From Desarmillaria ectypa (lineage: Eukaryota; Basidiomycota; Agaricomycetes; Agaricales; Physalacriaceae), in contig JAUDYN010000001.1 in NCBI GenBank assembly GCA_030407005.1, forward strand, positions 1,116,001 through 1,180,000: a stretch of 64,000 bases of DNA, given 5' to 3'. The position numbers and the translations under genes were made by a program. A model generated the notes under the pieces. It worked only from the letters and a program-made list of their open reading frames with translations, made no database searches and was not told the origin of the DNA. Of this stretch, positions 24,926 through 35,228 are shown piece by piece. Position 1 is the first letter of the stretch; every line of letters begins with the position of its first letter.

Positions 24926-26736
24926 ATGGCAAAATCCACCAAGTATGTTTTCGCCCAGTAAGTACTGCATCCAATCTATTTTCCTTCAAGAAAACCCACA
25001 TGATCAAGTTTTATGGTGGGGAATACCTACGTTAGCCTATTCCATATTCTTTCGTGCTGCGCGGTCGTGAATGACGATTGAGGCACGCTACTAGCCGTAC
25101 ACCGTCGAAGACTGGTCGGAGGACATTGTTTTGGCCAGCCAGAATAATTTGCGAGTAGATAATGTCTCTCCTGCTTCATCCTCTAACATCATCACTCCAC
25201 AGAGATGGGTTCGTATTAAATGTTGGACGCGAACCATGGCAAAAGGATCGCTCTGCGGACTGTTTTTACGCTCTCGAGCAAACAACCATTCCCTTCAAAC
25301 TGTTCTTTAGCTTTGATATGAGGTATATTCTAATCATTCGTTATTGACCCCAGCCCCTGAATTAGAGCAGCTCTATACCAGGACAGTCAGCCGAAGACGT
25401 TCATCTGCTTTGTGAGTACATGAGATCCTTTGGAAATCATCCTGGGATGTTTCGATACCAAGGCGCCGTTGTTATATCGACGTTCATGGGAGAGCATTCA
25501 CGATTTGGCCAGCCGACCCTGGACAAGGCCTGGGGATATGTGAAGAGAGCCCTCGAGGAGGCCGTTCTCGTAAGTCTCAAGACCCGTGTTCCGTGCCATA
25601 ATAACCCACCCTTGCACAGCAGATCCACTTTATCCCATCCTTCTTCATTGACCCAGCAACATATCCGACGATAAGGTGTTTGAACGGTGCATTTAATGTG
25701 GGTCGCTCCCCTTCAACACTTTCCTTTCATGGCTCACTGCTAGTTCGTCTGTCCAGTGGAACGGAAGCTGGCCTCTTCATCTTACGTCCAAATCTCCGAG
25801 ACGTGAGATTGAATGCCCAGAGTTGAAGTCCGACCAGCACCACCTCCGTCATTTGAGTGGGCGGACTTTCATGGCGGCCGTTTCCCCTTGGTTCTTCACG
25901 GTACGTCTCAAACAATCCAACCAGGGGAACATTATCTGAGAGCCTCATAGCATTATGGGCCTGCTACCTGGAACAAGAACGTAAGTACCTTTCATCTGAA
26001 TACGGAGAAATCTCCCTGCAACACAAATAGTGGATATACAGAGGAGACGACTGGCTTTTCGTACGCCGCTGGGAACAGCTAATATCAATGCGCGAGAAGA
26101 TCGACATCGTCCAAGTGATATCATGGAACGGTCAGTCCTTCAACCTTTTCACTTTAAATCCTCTTTGATACTGTATTCCGATTAGACTATGGTGAATCGC
26201 ACTACATCGGCCCCATCAAAGGTGCCCAACCAAACTCTCAAGCATGGGTTGACGACTTTCCACACAAGGCATGGTTGATGCTCAATGCGTACTACTCGCG
26301 AGCGTTCAAAGAGGGGAGATATCCTCCCATTGAACGTGACCGGGTATTTCTGTGGGCGCGCCCCCATCCAAAAGACGCAACGGCGTCTAACGATAGCGTG
26401 GGTCCGCCCACACACTGGCAAGTGGTAAGTAACCAGTGTAACTCTGATTATATATCTTGATGGGCGTTGTCCTAGACGGATGACACTTTATGGGTCGTCG
26501 TATTCTCTACAGCACCAGCCAAAGTAAAGCTGTATGCTGGGGACGACCATAAAAAGTCTTTCCACGTCGAAGCTGGGGTGACGAAGCTGTACCGATCTTT
26601 GAAGGGTGGCAAAGGCGTCAAGGTAACAATGGAACGAAAAGGCGTTGTTGTTGCGCATTGCGCACCGGACGGATTCCGGTTCCAAACCAGGCCGGAGGTG
26701 TACAACTTCAATGCGTTTACCGATGCGTCGTGTTAA
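24926..26736 (+). CDS. GH71 alpha-1,3-glucanase (mutanase-like), 426 aa, eleven exons
   Basis: Eleven exons (24926-24957, 25009-25030, 25095-25150, 25203-25322, 25371-25569, 25620-25697, 25757-25900, 25951-25980, 26031-26130, 26186-26424, 26476-26736) join to 426 residues. Family signatures in order: KYVFAHFMVGNTY, NNLDGFVLNVG, FKLFFSFDM, FRYQGAVVISTFMGE, IHFIPSFFIDPATY, GAFNWNGSWP and VISWNDYGESHYIGP. GH71 enzymes cleave alpha-1,3-glucan, a fungal wall polymer. The acceptor-donor pair of intron 3 is GC-AG (25151-25202), the only way to restore the conserved NNLDGF. The first in-frame ATG lies directly before the catalytic domain, so no signal peptide is visible, unusual for this family. An unseen upstream exon could supply it. 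It ends 125 bp from the convergent sulfhydryl oxidase. Confidence 0.92.
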
Positions 26737-26861
26737 AACGCACATAGCGCTTCGCGACCTGTCCACGACTGTTCTTAAGCATACCATAATATCTGTTGAT
26801 AATCCACCATGTATATCTTACAAAATGACCATAGACGGACTTTACTATCCGTAGGGACAGA

Positions 26862-27842
26862 TTACCTCCCACCATTGATCATCTCTATCCCTGTCAGTTC
26901 ATCTTCGCCTGAATCTTTCGTTGAATCTTCTACTTTTCCTCCGCCCAAGGCCTTCGCGCCGTTAATAGGTTCATCGCCACATCCACAGTCGTACTCCTCA
27001 TCCAAATGCGCACAGTCAAATTGGGGTTTACCTAGACGCTTGTTGACTTCATTATGAAGGGAGCAAAGCCTGTGATGATGGGTATATTGATACAAGATGA
27101 TGACACCGTGACTTCCAAACACATACCAAAGTGCTGCAGAGCGACGGGACGAGGTCTATAGAAAGAATTTAGCGATCTTGGCATGGAAGGGGGAAAGAAA
27201 GGCCTGCCTGAGGCGGAAATTTCTTGAGCAGCTTTTGGAATTCTGTCGCACATTCTCCGCAGGGATATAGCCGTGACAAAAGATGGAAGTAGGAGTCCAG
27301 CGCCTCCCGTTCGTCGGCAGTAGGGTTCTGTACTGGAAATCAAGCCATTGTCGCTAGAAAATCAGGAAAAAGAACCTCAGGGTATCGCAAAGTGATCGTG
27401 TGCCTGTATTTTCACCGAAGATAAAGCATGTGCAAGAAAGCAGAAAGTCGACTCACAGTAGCTTCCATGTCGACCGTCCCAGCGCAGCCCTACAAGTTAT
27501 TAGATGAACAGCAGGAGAATAAGTCGTAAAACACACTTTGCAGTCTCGTTCCCTAGCTTCGGCATGATAACTGGTCCCTCAGTGGCATCCCATTCGCCTT
27601 TCTTGAACGAGCCGGTATGCAGAGCTACACCTCCTTCGCCTAGAAAGTCGCCTGTCCATGGGTCTATATATGCTCGAGTTGGAGGATGAAGGAACGCGAG
27701 CATGGATATGACGACCTATAAGATACCAAATAATTATCGAAGGACATTCCGGAACTTGAGGCAAGCTGACCAGTGCCAGAATAATAGCAAAAAATGACTT
27801 GGCGAACCGAGATATTACCCTAGTCATTATCGTAGCTATCAA
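26862..27842 (-). CDS. FAD-linked sulfhydryl oxidase, Erv1/Erv2 family, membrane-anchored, 222 aa, seven exons
   Basis: Exons 27842-27771, 27715-27537, 27489-27457, 27403-27376, 27327-27208, 27155-27127 and 27069-26862 join in frame. A hydrophobic N-terminal segment ([19 protein letters not shown], residues 14-32) suggests a signal anchor, as in ER-located Erv2. The Erv core follows: [37 protein letters not shown] with the redox-active [22 protein letters not shown] and [16 protein letters not shown] second C-x-C pair (DCGCGD) lies further on. The enzyme passes electrons from thiols to oxygen through FAD, making disulphides. Intron 5 (27156-27207) has a GC donor (CAG then GCAGGC), with no GT alternative nearby. 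The tail after DCGCGD is acidic and has no counterpart that I recognise. Confidence 0.92.
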
Positions 27843-28339
27843 TGGAGTGGGCTGCTAGCGCCGATAGTGGTGGTAAGAAGATATTTGGCATTCGTTCCGA
27901 AGTCGAAGCAATAATCATAAAAGTCGAGGCAACCACGTGAAAGTGGCTGTGCTATTCGGGAACTCTTGGTGACCAAGTTCTCAACGGAAGGCTTTGACGA
28001 AGGCACGAAGTGCGTGCTAAATTCTATTTTATGACTGACTAAATTAACTGCAGCTACTACCTCTCACTGATATAACTCAAGAAAAATACTCTGGCGGCGT
28101 TACGATGGGAAATCGCAAGGAGATCTTATTCTCTTGTCTGGCAGCTGAGCTGGAATTGAAAGCTCCCTGGCTTCAAGGACAAATCTTTGCTGAGATTTCT
28201 GAGAAAACAGGCTGTGGTGATATATGTCGAACACTGGAGAGCAAGCCATTTCATCGATCCTTGGTGCATGTTTTACATGCGTTTGCCAGGCGTTTCCTCG
28301 AGCAATACCTCAACTTCATCCATGCCTGACTCCTTAGTC
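27843..28339. other. Intergenic region between the sulfhydryl oxidase and BTB copy 4
   Basis: The spacer of about 500 bp lies upstream of two divergent loci. A plus frame of 74 codons (28105-28329) overlaps it but has no motif and runs into the start of the dead BTB copy. Nothing else is seen. Confidence 0.4.
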
Positions 28340-29208
28340 ATGGATGCTAAACCACCTTCAAAGGCGCATAAGCAAAACGCAAATTTTTACTGGGAGCCTG
28401 TAACCTTCCTGGTGAGATTATCATGGTTTGAACTTCGCAAGCCAAGCGCCGGGCTGATCGCTGCCTTACCCAGGTGGAAGACCAGCTCTTCAAAGTTACT
28501 CGTCACATGCTCGCAAAGTCGTCTAAAACTCTTTTGACAATGGTGTCGCCTCGGGGGATGCTGCCACGATGGCTGGATCTGATGACGAGCATCCGTGGTC
28601 ATACAAGGGGTAAAACGTGCACACTTTGAGAATCTCTTAAAGTCGATTGTACACGCAGAACAGAAGTGAGCTCTTCAGCGAACTATGTGTTCATCTGCAA
28701 TCAATGACTTTCTTTATGCAGAGCAGTCCCACGGCTTAGCCCAGATGAATGGCTGTCGGTTTTAAAGCTCGCAACGATGTGGGGGATGGTAGACATTCGA
28801 CGTATGGCGATCAATGAAATCACTCAGTTGAAGCTCATGACGGACGTGAGCCGGGTTATCCTCGGAAGGGAGTATGCTGTTGTGGATTGAGTGATATCGG
28901 GATATCAGGCTCTGACGAAACGACAAGCCGTCTTCATGCAAAGCACTTCGGAACTTACTCTGCCCACTTGTCTGAAAGTGTGGCAGGCTCAAGTATCTAT
29001 CTTGAATGCATGTGTATTACGAGAACATGGGCCAGACAAGCCTGAACACCAGATTTTGAATGACATGTTTGCCTCTGAGCTGGACAAGGTCTATCAAAGG
29101 GGTATAGCTTTTGGAGATGATGCCCGTCACTCTAAGCCGGGGTTTTCTGCTAGTCAGAACTACCGAACCACACAACACCTTTTGGCTTTGCCAGCCCCAC
29201 TTCACTGA
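28340..29208 (+). pseudogene. BTB/POZ family copy 4, dead relative of copy 5
   Basis: Exon 1 (MDAKPPSKAHKQN to FYWEPVTFL), its donor and acceptor, and the core start VEDQLFKVTRHM are intact and very close to copy 5. The core then shifts frame (KSSKTLLTMVSPRGM in place of the SSEVFSTxxSLPQG pattern). Downstream the C-terminal exon is readable (DEWLSVLKLATMWGMVDIRR, TDVSRVILGREYAVVD), but the conserved Trp codon is TGA (28888-28890). Frame then resumes with VISGYQALTKRQAV and FASELDKVYQRGIAFGDD. Frameshift plus nonsense mutation make it a young pseudogene: the intron borders are still good and most codons are preserved. Confidence 0.85.
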
Positions 29209-29658
29209 TCTTTGGTCATAAATTGTCACTTTTTATTTCGCACGTACTGGTTTGGATGAGCCTGACGCTAATATTCCGAAATTTACACCCTGCTCTGTTG
29301 TTATATTCTCATGTTCTTTTGCACTGCGTTTGTAAATTGCCACCCATAATATGCATAGACTTACCTCACGTTCAGATTCAGGAGAAACTGCGACTGGCAT
29401 TCAAGGAAACGGCAAATGGAGAAACATTCTCACACCATCATGCCGGCGAGCCTTGGACTGAAGTCCCGGTGGCGATTTCTCTCAGGCTGAGCAGCATTCA
29501 AGTTCAGTTCATAGGGACTCTTATCCTGAGATCCCAACTACTGAGCGAATCCGAAAACATTTGTATCTTGCAAAGTTTGCCTCCGTATCCTTATTTCATT
29601 GATTAGAATTTCGTAAAAGCATGAATTCAAGCATCGAAATGACAAATTCAGCTCTTTA
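29209..29658. other. Intergenic; no feature seen
   Basis: Space between the 3' end of BTB copy 4 and the 3' end of the next, convergent gene. A 127-codon plus frame (29223-29606) lies here but has no motif. Confidence 0.4.
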
Positions 29659-30443
29659 TTAATCCAATAGATCCTGTGCAAACATGTAGGCGACGACCGT
29701 CCCTCTACCAGCAAGAAAGAAGTATTCGCAATCTGCCACAACTCCGTATCTTTCTGGGACCGTCTTCTCCGGCCCACCGACACCATCTATTGGAACCAAA
29801 GCATTGCCTTCCGCTTCAGGACCAGATGACGCTCTCCTCCCAGCAACGACAACGACTTCTGGACCCACGTACTGTGGTTCCCCGTGAGTATCGACAAAGT
29901 CCAAGCCAAACACGTGCATTGACGAGTCGGGACGGCGAGATATGTTTGAGTCCCACAGTCTGATTCTGAGCGTGTCGGTGAAGGGAAAGTAATGTACGGT
30001 GTCATTTGAGGTGGGGCGCTTCTGCAAATATCGCCAATAGCCATTAGCTCTTTAAAAGTAGATAAGTGGATCAGGCGTACCCAAACTTCGGGGAGACTTT
30101 GAGCCCACTCCAGTGCTTGTTGATAGGCAAGGCTGCGATCATGAAGGGACAGTTCGAAGGCCATGACGGGTTCGTGGCGCATGGCCATATCGTACTCGTT
30201 TGCATGTTTATGCTGCCGAAGGTCCTTCGACGTACCGGCAACAAGAATGTTACGCAGTGTACCCAGTTTGACATCCCTCGAAGGTTGCTGATGATAGTAT
30301 TTGTGTATCGGCGCTGCGTGAGTCTCAATATCTTTTCGATTTGACATCATGTGTTGAGGGTGAATGAAGACACTAGATAAAATGTCAGTCTCTTTATACC
30401 GAGCTCGGTTATATGCACGGCGTTGTCTCTCGCCTTTGGACAT
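29659..30443 (-). CDS. Unrecognised protein, 241 aa, two exons
   Basis: Exon 30443-30081 and exon 30021-29659 join by a GT-AG intron of 59 bases in phase 0 (V-W, then K-R). No family was recognised. Visible features are a very basic N-terminus (KGERQRRAYNRARYK); a His-rich part (HAAPIHKYYHQQ); a central AYQQALEWAQSLPEVW helix; then FTDTLRIRLWDSNIS and VFGLDFVDTHGEPQYVG, which look like beta strands; and an acidic/Gly-rich segment before the end. The two equal-length exons and the clean splice speak for a real gene. The start is uncertain because no domain marks it. It sits between two BTB loci, but nothing links it to them functionally. Confidence 0.55.
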
Positions 30444-31729
30444 GGCGGATCATTAATTTGAATTAAGCCGAATCCACACACGGTATCCTCAAGTAATGCC
30501 ACATGAATTACGCAAACATGGGTGGGATGTGCTCTGTTATTGCCAGGGCACTGGCGTTGACCTGAGAAAGTAATGCTTTTGCCGCCATGCGAGAGTACAG
30601 GCGGTATTTTGCTACTTCGCTTGCTTGTAAACCGGTTCCACAGCGAATAGTAACTGTAGGGAAGCTTCCTCAAGGTGAAGGGCAGGTAAAATGGACATTC
30701 CTCGCGCATCCATCAGCCAAGTTGTGCATTCCACGGTTTGGTTACAAAAAAACAAGCATCGTGAGAGCACATCGTTCTCCGGCGTCCGTGATATGGCCCT
30801 AGGATTATTGAAGGCTGGTGTATGCGAAATTTGATAGCAACATGATCGTGAGGAGTATGTCGTAGAGACGGGTCCCTCCGCATAGCAACATTCAATGCAC
30901 TCGTAGAATTATCAAGAGCCCTCCTATCGTTCCAGGGCAGCGTCTCTGGTCCTTTAGACGTCTGATATATGGGTCAAGACTACAAATTAAATTGTTAGTG
31001 ATCTTGCCTGGTACACGAGATATATGCATGCTTCGTACATTGCAAGTTCGGTAGCAACGACGGCGGATCATCCATTTCCTCCCACGAGATCCATCTCATC
31101 TATGAGCGCCAGCATACAGACACGTTTTTTATCGTGTCAAGGGTCCTTCCTTCCTGGAGAATTGTCATTGGAACCATGGTTGAACCGACGGAGCGAAAGA
31201 CCCACCACCGACAGAAGAATTACAGGGCGCTCGCTTGAAGCCTCTGCGGATCTGCCTCCAGCTTAGAGATATGACTAGCGAAAGAGAAAATTGGTGTCAA
31301 ATCAAGGGTTGCAGCATCAGATTCCCAATAGGACAATGATAAATCGTAATGGCTATGCGAGAAAGAAAGCCCCATCCGCTTCGGACCGAACCCGTTTGAT
31401 TTTGAAACTCAGCTCACATGAACCGGACCGAGCTCTCCGAGTGCATGCTGCTGAGGATTAATGCGATGGCCTCTGAATAGCGAGCTTTACGCTCTCACAA
31501 ACCCAGTAGTTCCTTTTTTTCGACTTTAGCTCTGACATTCTCTGGTATGAACCCCAGTGCTGAGTCATTTATCGAACAAATATCGAAACGACTTCAACAA
31601 GTACCATTCCAAGCTCAACGTTGCAGGAAGATCTCATCGATGCGTGCGCATTCTACACGTGAGCTGCTAGGCCTAAGTTCCTCAGTACTTCCGTGACAAA
31701 CATCATCATTCACGTTCGGCACCATAACC
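30444..31729. other. 1.3 kb with no supportable gene
   Basis: Short overlapping frames only. The last few hundred bases are the likely promoter of BTB copy 5, divergent from the unknown gene at 29.7-30.4 kb. Confidence 0.45.
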
Positions 31730-32606
31730 ATGGATGATAAAGCTCCTTCAAAAGCATATATTCGAAATAGCTCCTTTTATTGGGAGCTTATAACTTTCCT
31801 GGTGGGCTTATCGATTGCATATCAAGTGCGAGGCTGATCAGTCTGCTAAGGTAGAAGATCAGCTTTTCAAAGTTACCCGCCATATGTTCGAAGAATCGTC
31901 CGAGGTATTTTCGACAATATTAAGCCTGCCTCAGGGGAGTTCTTCTCCTGTGGATGGGTCCGATGACGAGCATCCGTTAGTTCTGCAAGGTGTAAAAGGT
32001 GCAGACTTTGAGAATCTTTTGAAGGTGATGGTCCATGCGGGACGACAGTGAGCTCTTCATTCAAATACTATATTCTTCTGGTTGCAACTGATACTCATGT
32101 TTATCAGGTCAGCTCCCAAGCTCAGTCACAATGAGTGGCTTTCAGCCTTGAAATTGGCGACAATGTGGGGGATGACGACCGTTCGTCGCATGGCGATCAA
32201 CGAAATTACCCAGCTGAATAGCATGACAGACGTGGATCAAGTTATCTTTGGAAGAGAGCATGCCGTTGTGGATTGGGTGATATCGGGATATCAGGCTTTG
32301 ACGAAACGAAAAACCGTGATCTCCATGCAAGATGCCTCGAGACTTAGTCTGTCTACTTGTCTGAAAGTGTGGCAGGTCCAAGTGTCCCCTTTGAACTCAG
32401 TGGCGTCACCAAGTTTTGGGTCTTCAGCTTCCTCGGCGGAGAACCATACTTTGGATGACATGTTTGCTTCTGAGCTGGACGAGGTTTATCAAAGGGGTAT
32501 AACTTTTGGAGATGGAATCCGTTCGCATAATCCGAGGTTTTCTCCTCAGGCGGCGCCAACAACTTTTAGCCCCTTCGGTAGTACTAGGAAGGAAGGAAGA
32601 AAGTAG
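31730..32606 (+). CDS. BTB/POZ domain protein, copy 5, 255 aa
   Basis: Exons 31730-31801, 31851-32047 and 32108-32606, intron phases 0 and 2. Exon 1 ends SSFYWELITFL. The core runs VEDQLFKVTRHMFEESSEVF to DGSDDEHPLVLQGVKGADF. The C-terminal exon has HNEWLSALKLATMWGMTTVRR, VIFGREHAVVDWVISGYQAL and FASELDEVYQRGITFGDG. All frames are open and all splice sites canonical, so the gene is intact. Its dead near-twin is copy 4, and copy 6 follows 233 bp downstream in the same orientation. The role is inferred from BTB biology: oligomerisation or Cullin-3 substrate adaptor. No second known domain (Kelch, zinc finger, MATH) is present. Confidence 0.85.
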
Positions 32607-32839
32607 GTTTTATTATTCGTCGGCTAGTCGACGTTCTCAACCTTGTAATGCTGCGGTTGTTTGGTAAACACTGGCTGGTAGTAGTCTCAGAAGTTGCAAT
32701 TCAAGCTCCGTTATACTATTCCATTCTTAACTTGTGTGGTAATTCCTTGCTTCCTAAACGTCATCTACCCAGCCTCGCACTCGGGAGAAATACCTTACGA
32801 TTACGATTACAATTGAACTTGTTCGTTGATCTTGCCACG

Positions 32840-33654
32840 ATGAATGTTAACGCTGCAACACCCTCGGACTCGGAGACATGCATTCGAAACGCTGAATTCT
32901 ACTGGGAACCTGTAACCTTCATGGTGAGCTACCTTACGATACGAACAAACGAACCGCGAGGCTTATCGATGAATGATAGGTAGAGAACCAGCTCTTCAAA
33001 GTCGCCCGGCACCTATTCGTAAACACGTCGGAAGTATTTTCGACCATGTTCAGCCTTCCCCAAGGTAGTGTAGGTGTCGTGGACGGATCTGACGATGAGC
33101 ACCCTCTGGTTCTGCAAGGTGTGAAGAGCGCAGATTTCGAGAATATATTGGAGGCATTGGTAGCCCAGCAGTAAGTTATGCGCTATGCTTGGCAATTGCC
33201 ATCATCATTTCGTAGGAGGACTGCAGCGCTCGGCCAGCGTGAGTGGATTTCGGTCTTGAAGCTAGCATCGATGTGGGGGATGCGCGACACTCGACGCTTC
33301 GCTATCAATGAACTCACCAAGCTGAGGATGTCAGATGTCGACCGCGTTGTGTACGGAAAAGACTATGCTGTTGTGGATTGGGTGATATCGGGCTATCGGG
33401 ATTTGGCTAACCGACAAATTGTGATCACCACGGAGGAGATTTCAGGACTTACCCTGCCCACTTGTCGTAAAGTTTGGCAGGCCCAGGTATCCATCTCGAA
33501 TTTTCGGCTAGGTGGAACGGGAGCGACGGCAAGCTATGTTCTGGAAAACATCTTTTCTTCTGAAGTGAACGACATTTATCAAAGGGGCCAGGCCTTTGGA
33601 GACGAGGTACGTTCTCCCAAGCCAGGTTTCGTGCGGCCGAGTCCTGTCAAGTGA
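32840..33654 (+). CDS. BTB/POZ domain protein, copy 6, 237 aa
   Basis: Exons 32840-32923, 32980-33170 and 33216-33654 with the family's phase 0 and phase 2 introns. Exon 1 ends NAEFYWEPVTFM. The core is VENQLFKVARHLFVNTSEVF with DGSDDEHPLVLQGVKSADF. The C-terminal exon has REWISVLKLASMWGMRDTRR, VVYGKDYAVVDWVISGYRDL and FSSEVNDIYQRGQAFGDE. It is intact. Together with copy 5 it forms a tandem pair. The third exon's first residues replace the longer linker of copy 5. It ends only 81 bp from the convergent F-box gene, so their 3' UTRs probably overlap. Confidence 0.85.
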
Positions 33655-33735
33655 GTGTACATGGTCATCAAATAACTGCTGATAGTCGAATCCTACAGTT
33701 TTTCGTCGTATCTGTATTTGCATGATATTGAAAGT

Positions 33736-35228
33736 TTATATGTAGTCTAATATCATTATACCTTCATCACGAACGAGACACAGCCGACCACGAAATCCGT
33801 CGAAATCCACATCGTAAGCAATGACACCATCCATCTTCAGCCCAAGCTCCGTGATATCCAGCCGCATATCACCGTCAACAGTAGGTCCAAAATCAACACG
33901 CAAAAGGGTGAATGTCGTAGGTGCCATGCAGATACCCCGCACGGCCCCAGACCGCGATAGCGTTAAATGAAGATTGTAGCCTGACGTGGCATTGTTGTAG
34001 CACTTCTCCGGAAACGATATCAGCCCATCTTTTTCCAGAACCACGTCGAATACTCTAACACCCGGCATACCTCGCGCGGGTCCTGTGATGACACTACCCA
34101 AGAGACGTATACATTTTGCTTGGTCTGAGGCGCTGACGAAGGTGGTTTCGGTGAATCCAGACGGGCAGATGCCACTGTGAGAGCCGGATAGAACTCTGTT
34201 AGGGGCGGTATCATTGGTATTTGGAAGTGGGAAGGCCTCGAATAGGGTCTGTCGTCTTGAAATGTACATGAGGAGAATATGCTGAGGAGTAATGATGTAG
34301 TCTATTTGAAAGATGCGTTCCTCTCCGTTTCCTGGCTAGGATAACGTCAATATGCAAGCAGCCCCATCGTTCAGTTCACGTACAGAAGGGACGTAAACGG
34401 GTACTTCATACGTCCGCCGAGTGGGTATGTGGAATAGCACGGCATTGAAAGCGTTTGACCCTTGCTGTCTGTTAGCACCGTGCACCAGCCATCCATTTGT
34501 GATCTTGGCAAAGCTTGACATGTTCCTTCCTATAGGTACATCTGCGACCTGCAGGAGCGTTTTGCCAACAAAGTCGATCTGCCATATACGACTGCAACAT
34601 ACTCAGCTACGCCACAGAAGAGTACACATGCACTGACATGAAATATTGAGGCAACCGCGACATCGCCACCGCAGATATGTATGAAACCTCTGCAGAATCG
34701 TCCGTGTTGGCGCGGTAGATCGAGTACGTGGATTCGGATTCGCCAGACCCGAAGATAGGGCGACCCCAGTCTTCCGTTTTGGCGTCTAAATCATAGAACG
34801 AAAATGAGGAGCGCGACCCAATCATTAGGTATCGTCCGTGGTATAGCTTGACATAGGTATTGTCGGACCTTCCCGGGGCGTACTTGAGAAACCGTTCGCC
34901 TGCATGTTCTGGCTGAGGTTTGCTCCATGCCTCGTCTAGCTTGATAGAGGAAAGAAGAGCGTGTTCTACCTCAAAGGAAGATGCATCATCAGGGGGCTCT
35001 ATGGGAAGAAAGCTGTTGGAGGTCCGATATGCGTTGGTCCAGACTATCTTTTGGCGAGTAAGCGCATGAAGATCCTTGGAGACCTGCAATTAGACGATTA
35101 AGGTCAGATAAGGACGATAAATGAAGTTAATAGTATACCTGTCGGACTCTGAGGATAGAAATAGGACTTAGGAAGGAGAAAACATTGTACAAGACGTCCT
35201 CTGGCAGACTGCTGAGATTCAGCGTCAT
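33736..35228 (-). CDS. F-box protein, 447 aa, four exons
   Basis: Exons 35228-35139, 35083-34638, 34591-34384 and 34335-33736 join with GT-AG introns. The N-terminus is a clear F-box: LSSLPEDVLYNVFSFLSPIS, then ILRVRQVSKDLHALTR and W-x-N-A-Y. F-box motifs bind Skp1 and make the protein a substrate receptor of SCF ubiquitin ligases. The remaining 400 residues read like a beta-rich repeat region (KLYHGRYLMIGSRSSFSFYD, IWQIDFVGKTLLQ, ITNGWLVHG), in the style of a propeller-like substrate domain. No WD or Kelch consensus is clear. The third intron (34336-34383) has a strong GTACGT donor; reading through it would hit a stop. Confidence 0.85.
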
